Shown: positions 31,201-39,861 of the stretch, piece by piece
Layout of the letters: each line of letters begins with the position of its first letter
How positions within the stretch are numbered: position 1 is the first letter of the stretch
Virus record (IMG/VR): IMGVR_UViG_3300025151_000070
Location: 1-45,461 of that record
Origin: a virus
DNA length: 45,461 nucleotides
Strand: one strand, 5' to 3'
Notes under the pieces: generated by a model
Told to the model about the DNA's origin: nothing
What the model saw: only the letters and a program-made list of their open reading frames with translations
The model's database searches: none
Program-made: the position numbers and the translations under genes

Positions 31201-33423
31201 AAAAGTAACTACTCTATCTGTAGCTGTTGAGGTAATGTTTCTGTCAAGTTGAGCAAACATTCTTGTAAGAGTTTTAGCTTGAGGACTTTGTAAAGATGAC
31301 TGAAATCCAGCAAATAAAGACCTTGCAAAGTTTTCAGCAATAGATGCTCCTGATGTACCAGAAATATTCTCAAGTTCTCCAAAAAATTCTCTTCTTATAT
31401 ATTCTTCATGGTTTCTTAATAGAGCCATATCTCCAAATTGTTCTGTAACAAGTCTCATTTCTATATCAGACATATCGTTTATGTCAGGAAGTTTGTCTGG
31501 ATTTTGAAATTTCTTTATATCGTATTCTGCACCTACGTTTGCTATAGCTCTATCATAGTCTCCTTTTTTCAAGCCATGCTTTCCTGAGTAAGAATCATCT
31601 CTTAGACCCTCTAAAGCCTTTCTTCTAATTCTAGTCATTGCAAACTTTTGATTAAATACTCCCTTATTATTTGCTTCAAATCTTTTTTTCAGTCCAGGTT
31701 GAGATGTATAGAATTTAAAGAATAAATCAGCGTTTTCTTCATCTAACGAATATCTTAATCTTCCTGCTTTTACTTCAAAAGATATACCAGTATCGGTAAC
31801 TTCCATAGAGTTTCTATCTATCTTAACGTCTAAATCTTTTGGTATTTCATGTAGAGTAGGTTCTAGACTACCATCTGCTCTTACTACCTTACCTTTAATA
31901 TTAACATTCATATATGGTCCAGTAGCCATACCTTTTGGCAGCTGTCTTGAATTTAATCTTTTAATAGCCATGTCTGATTGGTCTGTTTCATAACCTATTA
32001 GCTGCATGTTACCATCTGCGTCTGTTTCAAAGATAGGTTTTGATGTTACATCTGTTGAAGTGTTTTCTACTTTAATTAAAGGGTCTTGAACTCTAGTATA
32101 TATATCTTTGCTTCTTTTTCTAGAGCCCGCTAAACTAACTGCCTCTTCTGCAGCATCAGCAAACTCTTCCAAGCTCATAGACCTTGTATCTACACCTGGA
32201 GCAAACTTACCAGTTTTGTATGCATTTCTAAGACTTGATGGTACATATGAAGCCAGAACAACGCTAGTCGTTAAAGTTGCAAGACCTACTTCTCCACCTT
32301 CTATGTCTGATATAACCTTTCTCATTTCAGGTTCTACGATAGCAGCAGTTAAGAATCCTCCAGCTATCTCTCCACCAATACCATACTCAACACCTTTTGT
32401 AGTAACACCTCTTGGTCTAAAACCTGTTTCTACCTGAAGTTTTCTGCTTGTAGGCATAATAGGACCAAGAAGACCACCTTTGGTGTATCTGTTCATACCA
32501 AATCCAGTAGCACCACCTATTGCAATACTATAACCTTTTAAAAAATCTTTAGGGTCTGCATAGTTTACTAAGTCTTTTGCAAATAAATTATATCTTTCCA
32601 TTTCACTTAAACCATCAAATTTGTCCAAGTCATAGTCTCCTGCAATAACAGCATCTCTAAGATTTAAAGTTGAGCCGTATAACATATCTAGGTTAGCAAA
32701 AGTAATTCCTTCATATCCCAAAATTCTATTCATATCCGTTACATAAGGTTTAATAGCTCTTTTAGGCATAATTCCTTTTTTAACCAGTTGTTTTGCTATA
32801 TAATTATTAACAGAATTTAAACCTAAATTTTTTGCACCTATGTTTATTCCTGTTTTTGCAAGCTTACCTAAACCTAAAGAGCCTGCAGTAATCAAAGCAT
32901 TTTCTCTTGAAGGCATTAAGAAACCTCCTATTCCAACTCCAAGATTATACATCCAACTTTCGTCTCCAAGAGGTAAGTCAAATGGTTGTTCACCGTAAAG
33001 AACACTTTCTGCTATACCAGGAATACTTCTATTGTAAGCGTCTTTAATCATTCTTCCACCAGGTCCATTATATGCACCTATTGACCATCTTAACGCATTG
33101 TTCCAATATCCAAGAGAGTATTCTAACTCTTCGTCTGTAGGAGCTATATAATTTCTTTCTTCTTTAGGCGGTCTACCTCTTTCGCTAAGAAGTCTAGGGT
33201 CGTCGTCTTCTTTTATTTTAGCTTTTAATTCTTCAATTCTTTTTAACCTTGCAGGGTCATTAAAATAAGAATCAGCTTCGGAATAAGGATTAGGGTTCCA
33301 ATCTGGCATTAATGGAATTAATTTTAAGTTAGGGTTTCCTGTATATGCATCAAAACCAGTTTGCTTATTACTTGATAGAGCGCTTGAAAAGTCTATCTGC
33401 GGATTTGTTGGGCCATTAGACAA
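28213..33423 (-). CDS. giant internal virion / DNA-ejection protein, 1736 aa
   Basis: This is the largest gene in the window. The protein is mainly helical with several Gly/Ala-rich amphipathic or membrane-like stretches, for example around residues 160-200 and 300-320 and in the last 400 (LAYGATGGTMAVSAKDAFLQ). Large polyproteins of this kind form the internal core or trans-envelope ejection channel of podoviruses (T7 gp16 is the functional analogue). The block LFKRFPIRQTRYTFEYNKFE is one I recall from large marine phage virion proteins. The start is TTG at 33423: AGAGGA lies 8 bases upstream and no in-frame ATG is nearby. No lytic transglycosylase motif was recognised. Confidence 0.75.
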   Translation of the reverse strand: MSNGPTNPQIDFSSALSSNKQTGFDAYTGNPNLKLIPLMPDWNPNPYSEADSYFNDPARLKRIEELKAKIKEDDDPRLLSERGRPPKEERNYIAPTDEELEYSLGYWNNALRWSIGAYNGPGGRMIKDAYNRSIPGIAESVLYGEQPFDLPLGDESWMYNLGVGIGGFLMPSRENALITAGSLGLGKLAKTGINIGAKNLGLNSVNNYIAKQLVKKGIMPKRAIKPYVTDMNRILGYEGITFANLDMLYGSTLNLRDAVIAGDYDLDKFDGLSEMERYNLFAKDLVNYADPKDFLKGYSIAIGGATGFGMNRYTKGGLLGPIMPTSRKLQVETGFRPRGVTTKGVEYGIGGEIAGGFLTAAIVEPEMRKVISDIEGGEVGLATLTTSVVLASYVPSSLRNAYKTGKFAPGVDTRSMSLEEFADAAEEAVSLAGSRKRSKDIYTRVQDPLIKVENTSTDVTSKPIFETDADGNMQLIGYETDQSDMAIKRLNSRQLPKGMATGPYMNVNIKGKVVRADGSLEPTLHEIPKDLDVKIDRNSMEVTDTGISFEVKAGRLRYSLDEENADLFFKFYTSQPGLKKRFEANNKGVFNQKFAMTRIRRKALEGLRDDSYSGKHGLKKGDYDRAIANVGAEYDIKKFQNPDKLPDINDMSDIEMRLVTEQFGDMALLRNHEEYIRREFFGELENISGTSGASIAENFARSLFAGFQSSLQSPQAKTLTRMFAQLDRNITSTATDRVVTFQQALGMDTSVISLRKAVLPVSRMFGYNPFQSRLTERWLVGQTDEIVLQNGTKIPSAWKTYQKLQGGEITGVDYLDEMIKENKRLIRKADRKGTEFPLTPEERFFLNNRVKIVKNLKRTFDPIYDDALSTKMKLAGRQKYYLPSVIKKPIRDAIYSNMLNINQKMKVIMKELDNLSLDSDVALRNLDETKKAELTEYLEDYVKKLAGSKDEAERAFADVWTMTRDALEAKPGSLSDVPNYDVWANIQAQIYNDGFKTYAPLQKSKKLLGKGKSVDIMALAEQKKTNLLDKNVVTLGTDYINGSTKAIELNKMFMPEGALFETIVNQIDDSIELQGAGSYIGRVFKGNSPDKLPPFIVKEKDAVRLLKETITGEDAFSRFNDFTAGALKAAEIEFFFKINFGTAVIPNLTQTFISTLPQLGAASTVRGLVNYWTNPQVRDMVKRSGATALNLYDELLGGSRALQRGQSRATGGLTESYAREVWGANDYWQVAQDVASKPFMTVNVWNKIVAASAAEDNIIKLTKMLDGKPGFDIGMPTVLTGAQRKSYATNKLKQVFNLNPKELEKFKDSVINRTYTTPAQLRQKKKIMGAMERYAQQSQMGRDFELDALGFTDQYTKTLLLFKRFPIRQTRYTFEYNKFEIENGNILQPLYTLAYGATGGTMAVSAKDAFLQALSGDRAFYGQREQKNYIDKINKQFFQGQKGQLSLEDGLNILAGAGTLGSFGDIIANMDTFYSSVEFAVKPLIVDDIVKLTRNLFGEPGDEGLVEGLFFQGSEPIDIRMRKLLRENGPIFGSMPNAFFKRYHYSPLVVPFTDIELAQYPEGFERAKVSSMKSNIISEVNNMLLFTYNEKGDPEIGYMPDKLDNYDEVMADAREKIKTWNESIYVRRFPSLQIVPDDYSEKKVMEYYARFVNRHQKHYEANVKDEFGFVDDDGVTIIPGRGKMAFGKLREDFPSEESYQKALERQEKIREKRLKEQEGYRAEGADRPLKGLLKRN

Positions 33424-33427
33424 GGTA

Positions 33428-34624
33428 TTAGTCCTCTATTAGTTTTAATCTAAATCTTGGGTTTGGTTTGTCAGTAGTAGACATATAGTCGCTCCATGTC
33501 TCGTAAGGTCCTAGATATTCTTCTACTTTCCGTACTATTCTTTGTTGAGTTTCAGAGTTGCTTAGTTTTTCAATTAGCTCTCTTCTATTGTTAATACCTC
33601 TTAACTCTGGGTCTGACTCTATAGCTAATCCAACATAAGCGTTTACAAAATATTGTTGACCTCTAGATTCTCCTGGCTTTACTCCTTCTCCAAGTATTTG
33701 AAATAAAGTTGGTTTGCCTTCGCCCCTATATATAGTTTGTACATACATGTCATCCATAAGTTGTTCAGCTTCAGGTGAACTTCTTTGAGTTCTCCAAAGA
33801 GTTTTCAAATATTCCTTTTGAAATTCTTCTCTTTTTGTTGATGTATCCAATGTAACGCCCTGATTTTTTGCTTCAGATAACATCATATCAGAAAAACCCT
33901 TTGAGCCATATGTGCTTTGAGCCCATGTAAGAGCTTCTGCTGGTTTGTAAAAATTATCACTTTGATATCTACTAATTAAATTTCCAACTGTTTTTAAGTC
34001 TGCTTGTATACCATCAGCGCTTGGACCACCTGGCATTTCTGCTGTGCTTAATCCTAAATCTTTAAACCAAGGTTGATTTTTTCCTATGTTGAGAGCTTTA
34101 TTAAACTCTTCTATAGTCATACTACCTTCTGCTACAGCATCTAACATATTACCATATATATCACTCTTGTCAACGTTAGGGTCTCTGCTTAAAAACTGCT
34201 TAAATAAACTTTCTCCCTTTAACTCAAAATTTTCTTCTTCTTTTAATAACTTAAGATAATCTTCAGCGGTTTTATAAAGTCCTAAATTTTCTGGTTTTAC
34301 CATACTATTTCTAGCCATATCATAGGTATATGTTCCTGGTTTATCATCTACTTCTCCAAGAAATATTCTTGCTGTTCTAAAGTCTCCAGATTTTATGTAT
34401 CCCATCATAATATCTTCATATTCGTCTTTAAATTTGTCTTCTCTTTTTGTTGCTTCATCAGCAGCTTTCTGTGTTGCATTAGCTGCATCTCTTTTTTTAT
34501 AGTAATCTAAAGTAGCTTCACTTCTTTTTTGTCTTCCAACTTCAGAACCTAGCTGTCCTAATACTTTTGACAATGTGTCTGTTGGACTAGTTGTTACTTT
34601 TGGGAATAAAGTTCTTCTTGCCAT
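33428..34624 (-). CDS. hypothetical internal virion protein, 398 aa
   Basis: The protein is highly helical and charged, with a Lys/Ala/Asp-rich N-terminal coiled coil (RSEATLDYYKKRDAANATQK, then AADEATKREDKFKDEYED). It has no membrane segment or catalytic motif. It is placed in a block of virion genes, coupled by TAATG to the upstream Gly-rich protein and 4 bp from the giant protein's start. The size and composition fit an internal core protein (T7 gp15-like role). Inferred from position and composition. Confidence 0.65.
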   Translation of the reverse strand: MARRTLFPKVTTSPTDTLSKVLGQLGSEVGRQKRSEATLDYYKKRDAANATQKAADEATKREDKFKDEYEDIMMGYIKSGDFRTARIFLGEVDDKPGTYTYDMARNSMVKPENLGLYKTAEDYLKLLKEEENFELKGESLFKQFLSRDPNVDKSDIYGNMLDAVAEGSMTIEEFNKALNIGKNQPWFKDLGLSTAEMPGGPSADGIQADLKTVGNLISRYQSDNFYKPAEALTWAQSTYGSKGFSDMMLSEAKNQGVTLDTSTKREEFQKEYLKTLWRTQRSSPEAEQLMDDMYVQTIYRGEGKPTLFQILGEGVKPGESRGQQYFVNAYVGLAIESDPELRGINNRRELIEKLSNSETQQRIVRKVEEYLGPYETWSDYMSTTDKPNPRFRLKLIED

Positions 34625-35622
34625 TACGTTCCTCCTGATTCATCCATTTGTTGGTACATATTATATACATCATAAGCTAATTGTTGTAAATGAGAAGCAG
34701 TTAAGTTGCTATGAGCTTGGCTTACAAAGTATTGAAATGCTTGTGTAGCATTACCAAGGTCTCCAAACATTCCTGAATACTGTTCTAGTTGCTGAGCAGT
34801 CATACTTGAGCCTCTAGGTATATTGGTATATCCAGTATATCCTGATTCAGTTCCAGCTCCCTTGTCTTTCTCTCCTCCAGATGACAGTATGTTAAGAGCT
34901 ATTTGAGATTGAGAATTTATAAAGTCCATTAAAGAACCTTCCAATACTCCCATTTGATTTCCTATAGATTCTTGTGCTCCAGCATATTTAGACTGAGTTT
35001 GCTGTCCTAATTGTAGTAAATTTTGTTGTCCAGCTTCTCTAGTAAGCCTTCTTCTTTCTCCTTGTCTACCTCCAACAAGACCAGTAGTACTTTCTTGTCC
35101 TATCATTTTTAGTAAACTATCTTGTAGGTTTGCTTGCATTGACTCTGTTCCAGCTTGAAATTGTTGTCCTATTTCTCCTAACAATCTTGACTCTCTATCC
35201 ATTAAAGACTGTTGGGCGTCGTAATATCCAGCAATATCAAATTGTCCAAATAAATCAGCATATTGAGAAAATCCTAATTGACTAGCAGGGTTCATTAAAT
35301 TATAGCCGCTCTCTCCTATAGAAGATAGTATGTCTTCTATGCTAGAAAACTGAGAAGTGTATTGACCTCCATATGTAGTAGGTCCATAATTAGGAGTGCC
35401 AGAACCAGGAGTGCTTCCGCCACCAGGATTACCATCTCCATCTCCATCTCCACCGCCAGAACCACCGCCAGTATTACCGCCGCCGCCGAACGGGTCATCA
35501 TCTGTTTTATAATTAAAATTAAAATTAGGTTTCATAAATCCACCTGGTTGACCCATTTTTTGTGGGCTCATACCAGTAAAAGATGACTGCATTTGTTTTA
35601 GTATATCGTCGTACATTGCCAT
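34624..35622 (-). CDS. Gly/Gln-rich virion protein, 332 aa
   Basis: Residues about 40-75 are a glycine-rich low-complexity stretch (GGGNTGGGSGGGDGDGDGN). The rest is Gln/Ser/Gly-rich and helical (LGEIGQQFQAGTESMQANLQ). It probably belongs to the internal or ejection proteins. No known domain. It starts after the stop of the 201-aa gene with a 2-bp gap and ends in a TAATG junction. Confidence 0.65.
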   Translation of the reverse strand: MAMYDDILKQMQSSFTGMSPQKMGQPGGFMKPNFNFNYKTDDDPFGGGGNTGGGSGGGDGDGDGNPGGGSTPGSGTPNYGPTTYGGQYTSQFSSIEDILSSIGESGYNLMNPASQLGFSQYADLFGQFDIAGYYDAQQSLMDRESRLLGEIGQQFQAGTESMQANLQDSLLKMIGQESTTGLVGGRQGERRRLTREAGQQNLLQLGQQTQSKYAGAQESIGNQMGVLEGSLMDFINSQSQIALNILSSGGEKDKGAGTESGYTGYTNIPRGSSMTAQQLEQYSGMFGDLGNATQAFQYFVSQAHSNLTASHLQQLAYDVYNMYQQMDESGGT

Positions 35623-35624
35623 TA

Positions 35625-36230
35625 TTAACTACCGCCCATTGGTATAGCTGTTGAAGGTTCTATAAAATCATCTTCTTCATCTCCAGTTGGCGGAGGAGTT
35701 TCACCATCTTCCATGCCTTTTAAACCTGTAAACATTCTATTCATGTTGTATATAGTATACGCATCTGCTAACGCACTAGTCATATTTAATAAACTTTGTT
35801 GGTCTGCTGCGTCTTGTATAAATAGATTAGTTGACTCAATGTCTCTACTTAAATCTCTTCTTGATTGTTTTAAAAATCTACCACCTGGTAAAGAGCTTGA
35901 TATATTTGCCCTATAAGGGTCTACTGAACTTCTTCCAAGTAAAGAAGCTCCTGCTCCTATTGCTGTTCCTATAGCTGGAGTAATTGCTGGAAAAGCTAAA
36001 CTTAAACCAGCGCCAAGAAGTGTTCCAAATAAACCTCTGCTACTTCTTCTGTTTGCTCTTCTTTGCATTTCTCTTTGAGCTGCTTGTACATCGCTTTGAT
36101 ATTTAGACCTAGCTTCTTCTACATCTTGCCTTTCTTCTTGAACTTCCATGCCCATATCAAGCATATTTGATTTGTTCATAAATTCTTGCTCTGCTCTAAG
36201 TCTTCCTATTAATTGTGAAAAACTTGCCAT
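35625..36230 (-). CDS. internal virion protein with Gly/Ala membrane-like segment, 201 aa
   Basis: The N-terminal half is a charged coiled coil (EVQEERQDVEEARSKYQSDV). The centre has a long small-residue hydrophobic region (LFGTLLGAGLSLAFPAITPA, then IGTAIGAGASLLG) that could insert into a membrane. The C-terminus is acidic. This organisation resembles short ejection proteins of podoviruses (T7 gp14-like role), which form an outer-membrane pore. It is coupled by TAATG to the lysozyme-like gene upstream. Confidence 0.65.
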   Translation of the reverse strand: MASFSQLIGRLRAEQEFMNKSNMLDMGMEVQEERQDVEEARSKYQSDVQAAQREMQRRANRRSSRGLFGTLLGAGLSLAFPAITPAIGTAIGAGASLLGRSSVDPYRANISSSLPGGRFLKQSRRDLSRDIESTNLFIQDAADQQSLLNMTSALADAYTIYNMNRMFTGLKGMEDGETPPPTGDEEDDFIEPSTAIPMGGS

Positions 36231-36718
36231 TATAATTTACCCTCCGTTAATTCTAAAAAATGTTCTACACTACCAGCACCTTCTTCTGTGTTATAGTGTT
36301 TTTTCCAATACTTTGCTAATTCTTTTTCCCCTTCTTTAATTGGTTCTGGTATACGCCAGTACTTAATTCTACAATGTAATATACCAGCGCTGATATTAGT
36401 ACGAAGAATCCAATCCCAATCGTCAATGTTAGCATCAATAAAATAATAAGGGTCAATCCCAAGAATATCAGCAGATGCCTGAAGCAAGTCAGGGCGAGAT
36501 GATATAAAGTTTTTACAATTGTCGACGGCTGTGCTGGGCTCCACTTGCCAAAAGCTTCTTGCAGGACCTCTACCAATTTGTTCGATATATTCGTACTTGC
36601 TTTCCACAAGCCCTGTAGCATATACGATATCCAATGCTTCTTTTTTTGCATATTTGTCTCCCATCTGGACACAAACATCTTTAATTAAATCTTTGATTTG
36701 TTTGCTATTTACGCCCAT
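36230..36718 (-). CDS. lysozyme/transglycosylase-like muralytic enzyme, 162 aa
   Basis: The segment GLVESKYEYIEQIGRG, then PARSFWQVEP, resembles the active-site helix and beta region of a goose-type or phage lysozyme-like endolysin family common in marine phages; E39 is the likely catalytic acid. It would cleave peptidoglycan at lysis or during entry. The ATG at 36718 was chosen because AGGAG lies 6 bases upstream and because a 38-codon gene with its own ribosome binding site ends 14 nt inside it. A GTG 19 codons earlier would add a hydrophobic N-terminus (RYILAILIIFLLN) but has a weak ribosome site. Confidence 0.7.
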   Translation of the reverse strand: MGVNSKQIKDLIKDVCVQMGDKYAKKEALDIVYATGLVESKYEYIEQIGRGPARSFWQVEPSTAVDNCKNFISSRPDLLQASADILGIDPYYFIDANIDDWDWILRTNISAGILHCRIKYWRIPEPIKEGEKELAKYWKKHYNTEEGAGSVEHFLELTEGKL

Positions 36719-36821
36719 TGTTTCTCCTCTTAGGTTTAATAAAAATATTATGAGTATAGCTAGAATGTACCTCACCGCTATAAAATACTAAAAATTTGTC
36801 GTCTATGTCAAGATAATTCAT
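36705..36821 (-). CDS. small hypothetical protein, 38 aa
   Basis: It opens 7 bp after the stop of the upstream gene with AAGGA about 11 bases before the ATG, and ends 14 nt into the lysozyme-like gene. It has an acidic N-terminus and a very basic C-terminus (KPKRRNNGRK). Function unknown; it fills the only gap between its neighbours. Confidence 0.5.
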   Translation of the reverse strand: MNYLDIDDKFLVFYSGEVHSSYTHNIFIKPKRRNNGRK

Positions 36822-36827
36822 CGTTCT

Positions 36828-37217
36828 TTATTCCTTAATTATAAACTGTCCAGAAGTAGAGGACTGTTCTGTTTCTCCTGCTTCTACCGAACTGTCTCCA
36901 GAGCCAGGCATTGAAAAGTATGCGTTCTTTCCTCTAGCAACTCTTACTCCATCTTTAATTACTTTAATTGCATCTTTCTGCGGTTTTTTCACATCAGAAT
37001 GTTGTGCAAATGTTTTTAATTCTTTTTGTTCTGCTGGTCCTTTTTGTTGTACAAACTCTAGTTCAAACAACTTACCAAATTCTTTTCTAACAACTTTTAA
37101 CCTACCATTATGGTATTGTATAACTTCTTCTCCATTCTTCATTTCGCTTTTACCAACAGCTCCACGTTTTACTTGTTTGTTAGTTCCAGCTACTCTTCTA
37201 CCTTTTAATAAAGCCAT
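36828..37217 (-). CDS. hypothetical protein, 129 aa
   Basis: The N-terminus is basic (LLKGRRVAGTNKQVKRGAVG) and is followed by a beta-rich stretch with ENGEEVIQYHNGRLKVV-like alternation. The C-terminus is Ser/Glu-rich and probably disordered. It shares a TAATG junction with the tail protein gene. It is probably a minor tail or assembly protein, judging from position only. Confidence 0.6.
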   Translation of the reverse strand: MALLKGRRVAGTNKQVKRGAVGKSEMKNGEEVIQYHNGRLKVVRKEFGKLFELEFVQQKGPAEQKELKTFAQHSDVKKPQKDAIKVIKDGVRVARGKNAYFSMPGSGDSSVEAGETEQSSTSGQFIIKE

Positions 37218-39349
37218 TATCTTTGTCCTTTTGCTCTTAATATAACAGATAAGTCTTGTAACTCAAAATCTGCTGCTGCAGTTCCATCTATTTGTATTTG
37301 CATAGATTTGCCACCTCTATTAGATGATAATAATAAGAACTCTTCTGTTGCTAATGATGAAGAATCCATAACATTTTCTAGTCCAGTTGTTACAAACTCA
37401 TCACTAGGAGATGCTCCGTTTCTTCCTACTTTAATGTTAGCAGTACTGCCGTTATTACTATAAGTAGCATATACTGAATAAAATCTTTTATCTACAGAAG
37501 GTAATCCAAAATCTATTTCTTTTGTTTTTATATCTATAGTTTGAGACCTAGGTGTAGGGTCATATCTTTTAAATGTACCACTATCTGGTAAACATACTAG
37601 CTCTTCATTAAATACTACAAAGTTTGAAATTTTATCTCCTTCTAAAACATGAGTACTGTTAATATTAACAATAGACTTTGTTTGTATATCATATAAATAT
37701 CCTGCAGGAGTTGTGTCGTTTGCGTCTCCTACAACAATAATTTGATTCTTTTTAGGTATAAACCCTACAACCGCTGTTTCTTCGTTGATGTTTGTTTGCC
37801 AAGTTTCATCTTTTATTGTAGTTGATAGTTTAGAAATATCTTGACTATATGAAAACATACCATGCTCATTTACCCAAACTAAACCTACATCTGATTTAGT
37901 AACAGCTGCAGGAGAACTAACTCCTCTGTTTTCTAATTCAGCTTCTACATACCAGCCAGCATCAGAACCTGTAGCTATGTTAATTACAAATAATTTATTC
38001 TTTTTATATACAAATAATTTATCTTGAAACTCTGCTAGTTTTACAATTTCATCACCGTCATTAGTCCCAACATCTAAATAAAAACTTTGTGGAAACAAAT
38101 CATACTTTCTTACAGGAGTATATTGTATTCTATCTCCCATTACTTTTGTTGTACCTTGAGAATCTTTATATCTAACATTTGCTACAAAAGCTCTTTGGTT
38201 AGCAACAACTGCAGTTTTATATCCATAAGTTCCTTCTCCGTTAAATGATATTTCTTTTTCATCTGACAAATAACCATTTATAGTAGCATAAGTATCTAAA
38301 CCAGGTTGTTTCATTGCATAAGCTCTTGTTCCTGCAGCTCTGTTTTTTGTATCATTGGTAACAACATAATCTCCTTTATCTACAAAAGAATCAAATTCAT
38401 CAGCTAAAGATATTCTTGAACCTTGTTCAAAGTCTATATCTAACAACATAGTAAACTCATCATCAGGATTGTTAATATCTCTTAAGTATATTCTCATTCC
38501 TTGTATTTCAGAAAGTTTTACCTCTCCATCTCCTATAGAAACACTTATGTTTGGAAATTGTCCATCTGCAAGAGTAATTGTACCTCCAGAGATATTGTCT
38601 AAACCTGTAGATATTAAAGATTCTTGTCCTCCGTAATATACGTAACTAGCTCCTATTGCGTAAGTGCTAGCACCCCAAAGTCCATCTGTTCCACTAGCAT
38701 CTGTTTGTACTATAAAATCAGCACCACTAGGGTCTTGTCCTTCTTCAGCTCCAGAAGACGCAGATGTACAATCAGAGCTAGAACTATCTTCAAAGTCCGC
38801 ATCTAAAGGTCCAGCAAATTTGTCTCCTACTAAATCCATCGTTTCTGAAAGAGCTCCATAAGGAGCAGATGTTCTTACTAGTCTTTGCAATGCAATAGTT
38901 TTAGAACCTGTGTTTGACAAGTTGCCATCAGAAATTCTTAAGCCTCCATCTGCATAATAATATACAGGTAATACATCTGTATCGCTTGAAGATAAATCTG
39001 CTTGAACACCTCCATTGTCCCAAGCTCCCAAAGAACTTGACTGTCCTACATATACTCCACCATTTCCATTTGTATATACTAAATGTTCTCCAGTAGTAGT
39101 TGTACCAGTTGATTCTGGTGGACCATCTGTATTTATTTTAAATAATCCATATGCAGGTTCATGATTAGTTACATCGCTAGTTATAGAACTAGCTAGGTTT
39201 TTAAACTCTCCGAGCGTACGTATCCTACCAACAGAGCTTACATCTACATTAGTAGCTTCTGCAAGAAAGTTGTCTCCAATATCTCTTGCAGAATCTCTAT
39301 TATTCAGACCGCCGTCAAATTTATTTAATGGTACTGAAACTTTGGGCAT
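37217..39349 (-). CDS. beta-propeller-type tail (nozzle/tubular) protein, 710 aa
   Basis: The N-terminus FDGGLNNRDSARDIGDN, then FLAEATNVDV and IRTLGEFKN, is the characteristic start of podovirus tail tubular B / nozzle or stabilisation proteins. Repeated beta blades follow, for example FVYKKNKLFVINIATGSDAG, GLVWVNEHGMFSYSQDISK and QIIVVGDANDTTPAGYLYDI. It likely forms the tail tube tip below the adaptor. An ATG directly follows the stop of a 9-codon Cys-rich mini-ORF. Confidence 0.75.
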   Translation of the reverse strand: MPKVSVPLNKFDGGLNNRDSARDIGDNFLAEATNVDVSSVGRIRTLGEFKNLASSITSDVTNHEPAYGLFKINTDGPPESTGTTTTGEHLVYTNGNGGVYVGQSSSLGAWDNGGVQADLSSSDTDVLPVYYYADGGLRISDGNLSNTGSKTIALQRLVRTSAPYGALSETMDLVGDKFAGPLDADFEDSSSSDCTSASSGAEEGQDPSGADFIVQTDASGTDGLWGASTYAIGASYVYYGGQESLISTGLDNISGGTITLADGQFPNISVSIGDGEVKLSEIQGMRIYLRDINNPDDEFTMLLDIDFEQGSRISLADEFDSFVDKGDYVVTNDTKNRAAGTRAYAMKQPGLDTYATINGYLSDEKEISFNGEGTYGYKTAVVANQRAFVANVRYKDSQGTTKVMGDRIQYTPVRKYDLFPQSFYLDVGTNDGDEIVKLAEFQDKLFVYKKNKLFVINIATGSDAGWYVEAELENRGVSSPAAVTKSDVGLVWVNEHGMFSYSQDISKLSTTIKDETWQTNINEETAVVGFIPKKNQIIVVGDANDTTPAGYLYDIQTKSIVNINSTHVLEGDKISNFVVFNEELVCLPDSGTFKRYDPTPRSQTIDIKTKEIDFGLPSVDKRFYSVYATYSNNGSTANIKVGRNGASPSDEFVTTGLENVMDSSSLATEEFLLLSSNRGGKSMQIQIDGTAAADFELQDLSVILRAKGQR

Positions 39350-39379
39350 TTAACACCCACATCCACATTCGCAGTTCAT
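39350..39379 (-). CDS. 9-codon cysteine-rich mini-ORF (MNCECGCGC)
   Basis: An ATG with AGGAG at ideal spacing opens a 9-codon frame with four alternating cysteines. It stops immediately before the ATG of the tail protein. It may be a translated metal- or thiol-reactive peptide, or a leader that delivers ribosomes to the tail gene. Confidence 0.45.
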   Translation of the reverse strand: MNCECGCGC

Positions 39380-39387
39380 ATTATCTC

Positions 39388-39546
39388 CTATTTTTTATCT
39401 AGTGTCTTTTTCACTTCTGCCCATAGTTTGTCATCTAATTTGTTAGATGATTTAGCTACAAGCCAATCTCCTAGGTGCATAATGATAGCTTTGATAAGCT
39501 TCTCTGTACCTAAACTTGTAAGAACTTTACCTAATATTGGTCCCAT
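39388..39546 (-). CDS. small amphipathic protein, 52 aa
   Basis: GGAGGAATC precedes the ATG. The N-terminal half is hydrophobic and Gly-containing (PILGKVLTSLGTEKLIKAII), and the C-terminal half is charged and helical (NKLDDKLWAEVKKTLDKK). It could be a small membrane-associated or holin-like protein, but the hydrophobic part is short. It occupies the gap between the DUF6321-like gene and the mini-ORF. Confidence 0.6.
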   Translation of the reverse strand: MGPILGKVLTSLGTEKLIKAIIMHLGDWLVAKSSNKLDDKLWAEVKKTLDKK

Positions 39547-39561
39547 GATTCCTCCTATTAA

Positions 39562-39861
39562 TTAGCATTTCCATCTTCTACGTGCCTGTCTTATTCTAGA
39601 ATTAGGATTATTCCTAGTTTTAGCAGAACTTCTTTTCAGTTGTCCTAAAGACCTTGCACAATAAGACTTTCTTCTTTTGGCTGCTTTACTACCTTTCTTT
39701 ACTTTGCCAGTAACAGCAGTTTTTAATTTACTGCCAGGATTAGCTCTTCTATAAGCTTTTACGCCTTTCTTTGTCATTCCAGCACCTTTTTTAGTAGGTC
39801 TGTAATTAGCGTTCTTACCTTTAGTAGTTCTTCTTATAGATTTTGCTTTCTTTCTTGGCAC
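39562..39861 (-). CDS. DUF6321-like basic protein, 99 aa
   Basis: The protein is very basic. The order KKGVKAYRRANPGSKLKTAV, then GKVKKGSKAAKRRKSYCAR and a terminal SRIRQARRRWKC, matches my recollection of DUF6321, small proteins frequent in marine phages. A role as a packaged DNA-binding protein is possible. It has a TAATG junction with the thioredoxin-like gene upstream. Confidence 0.75.
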   Translation of the reverse strand: MPRKKAKSIRRTTKGKNANYRPTKKGAGMTKKGVKAYRRANPGSKLKTAVTGKVKKGSKAAKRRKSYCARSLGQLKRSSAKTRNNPNSRIRQARRRWKC

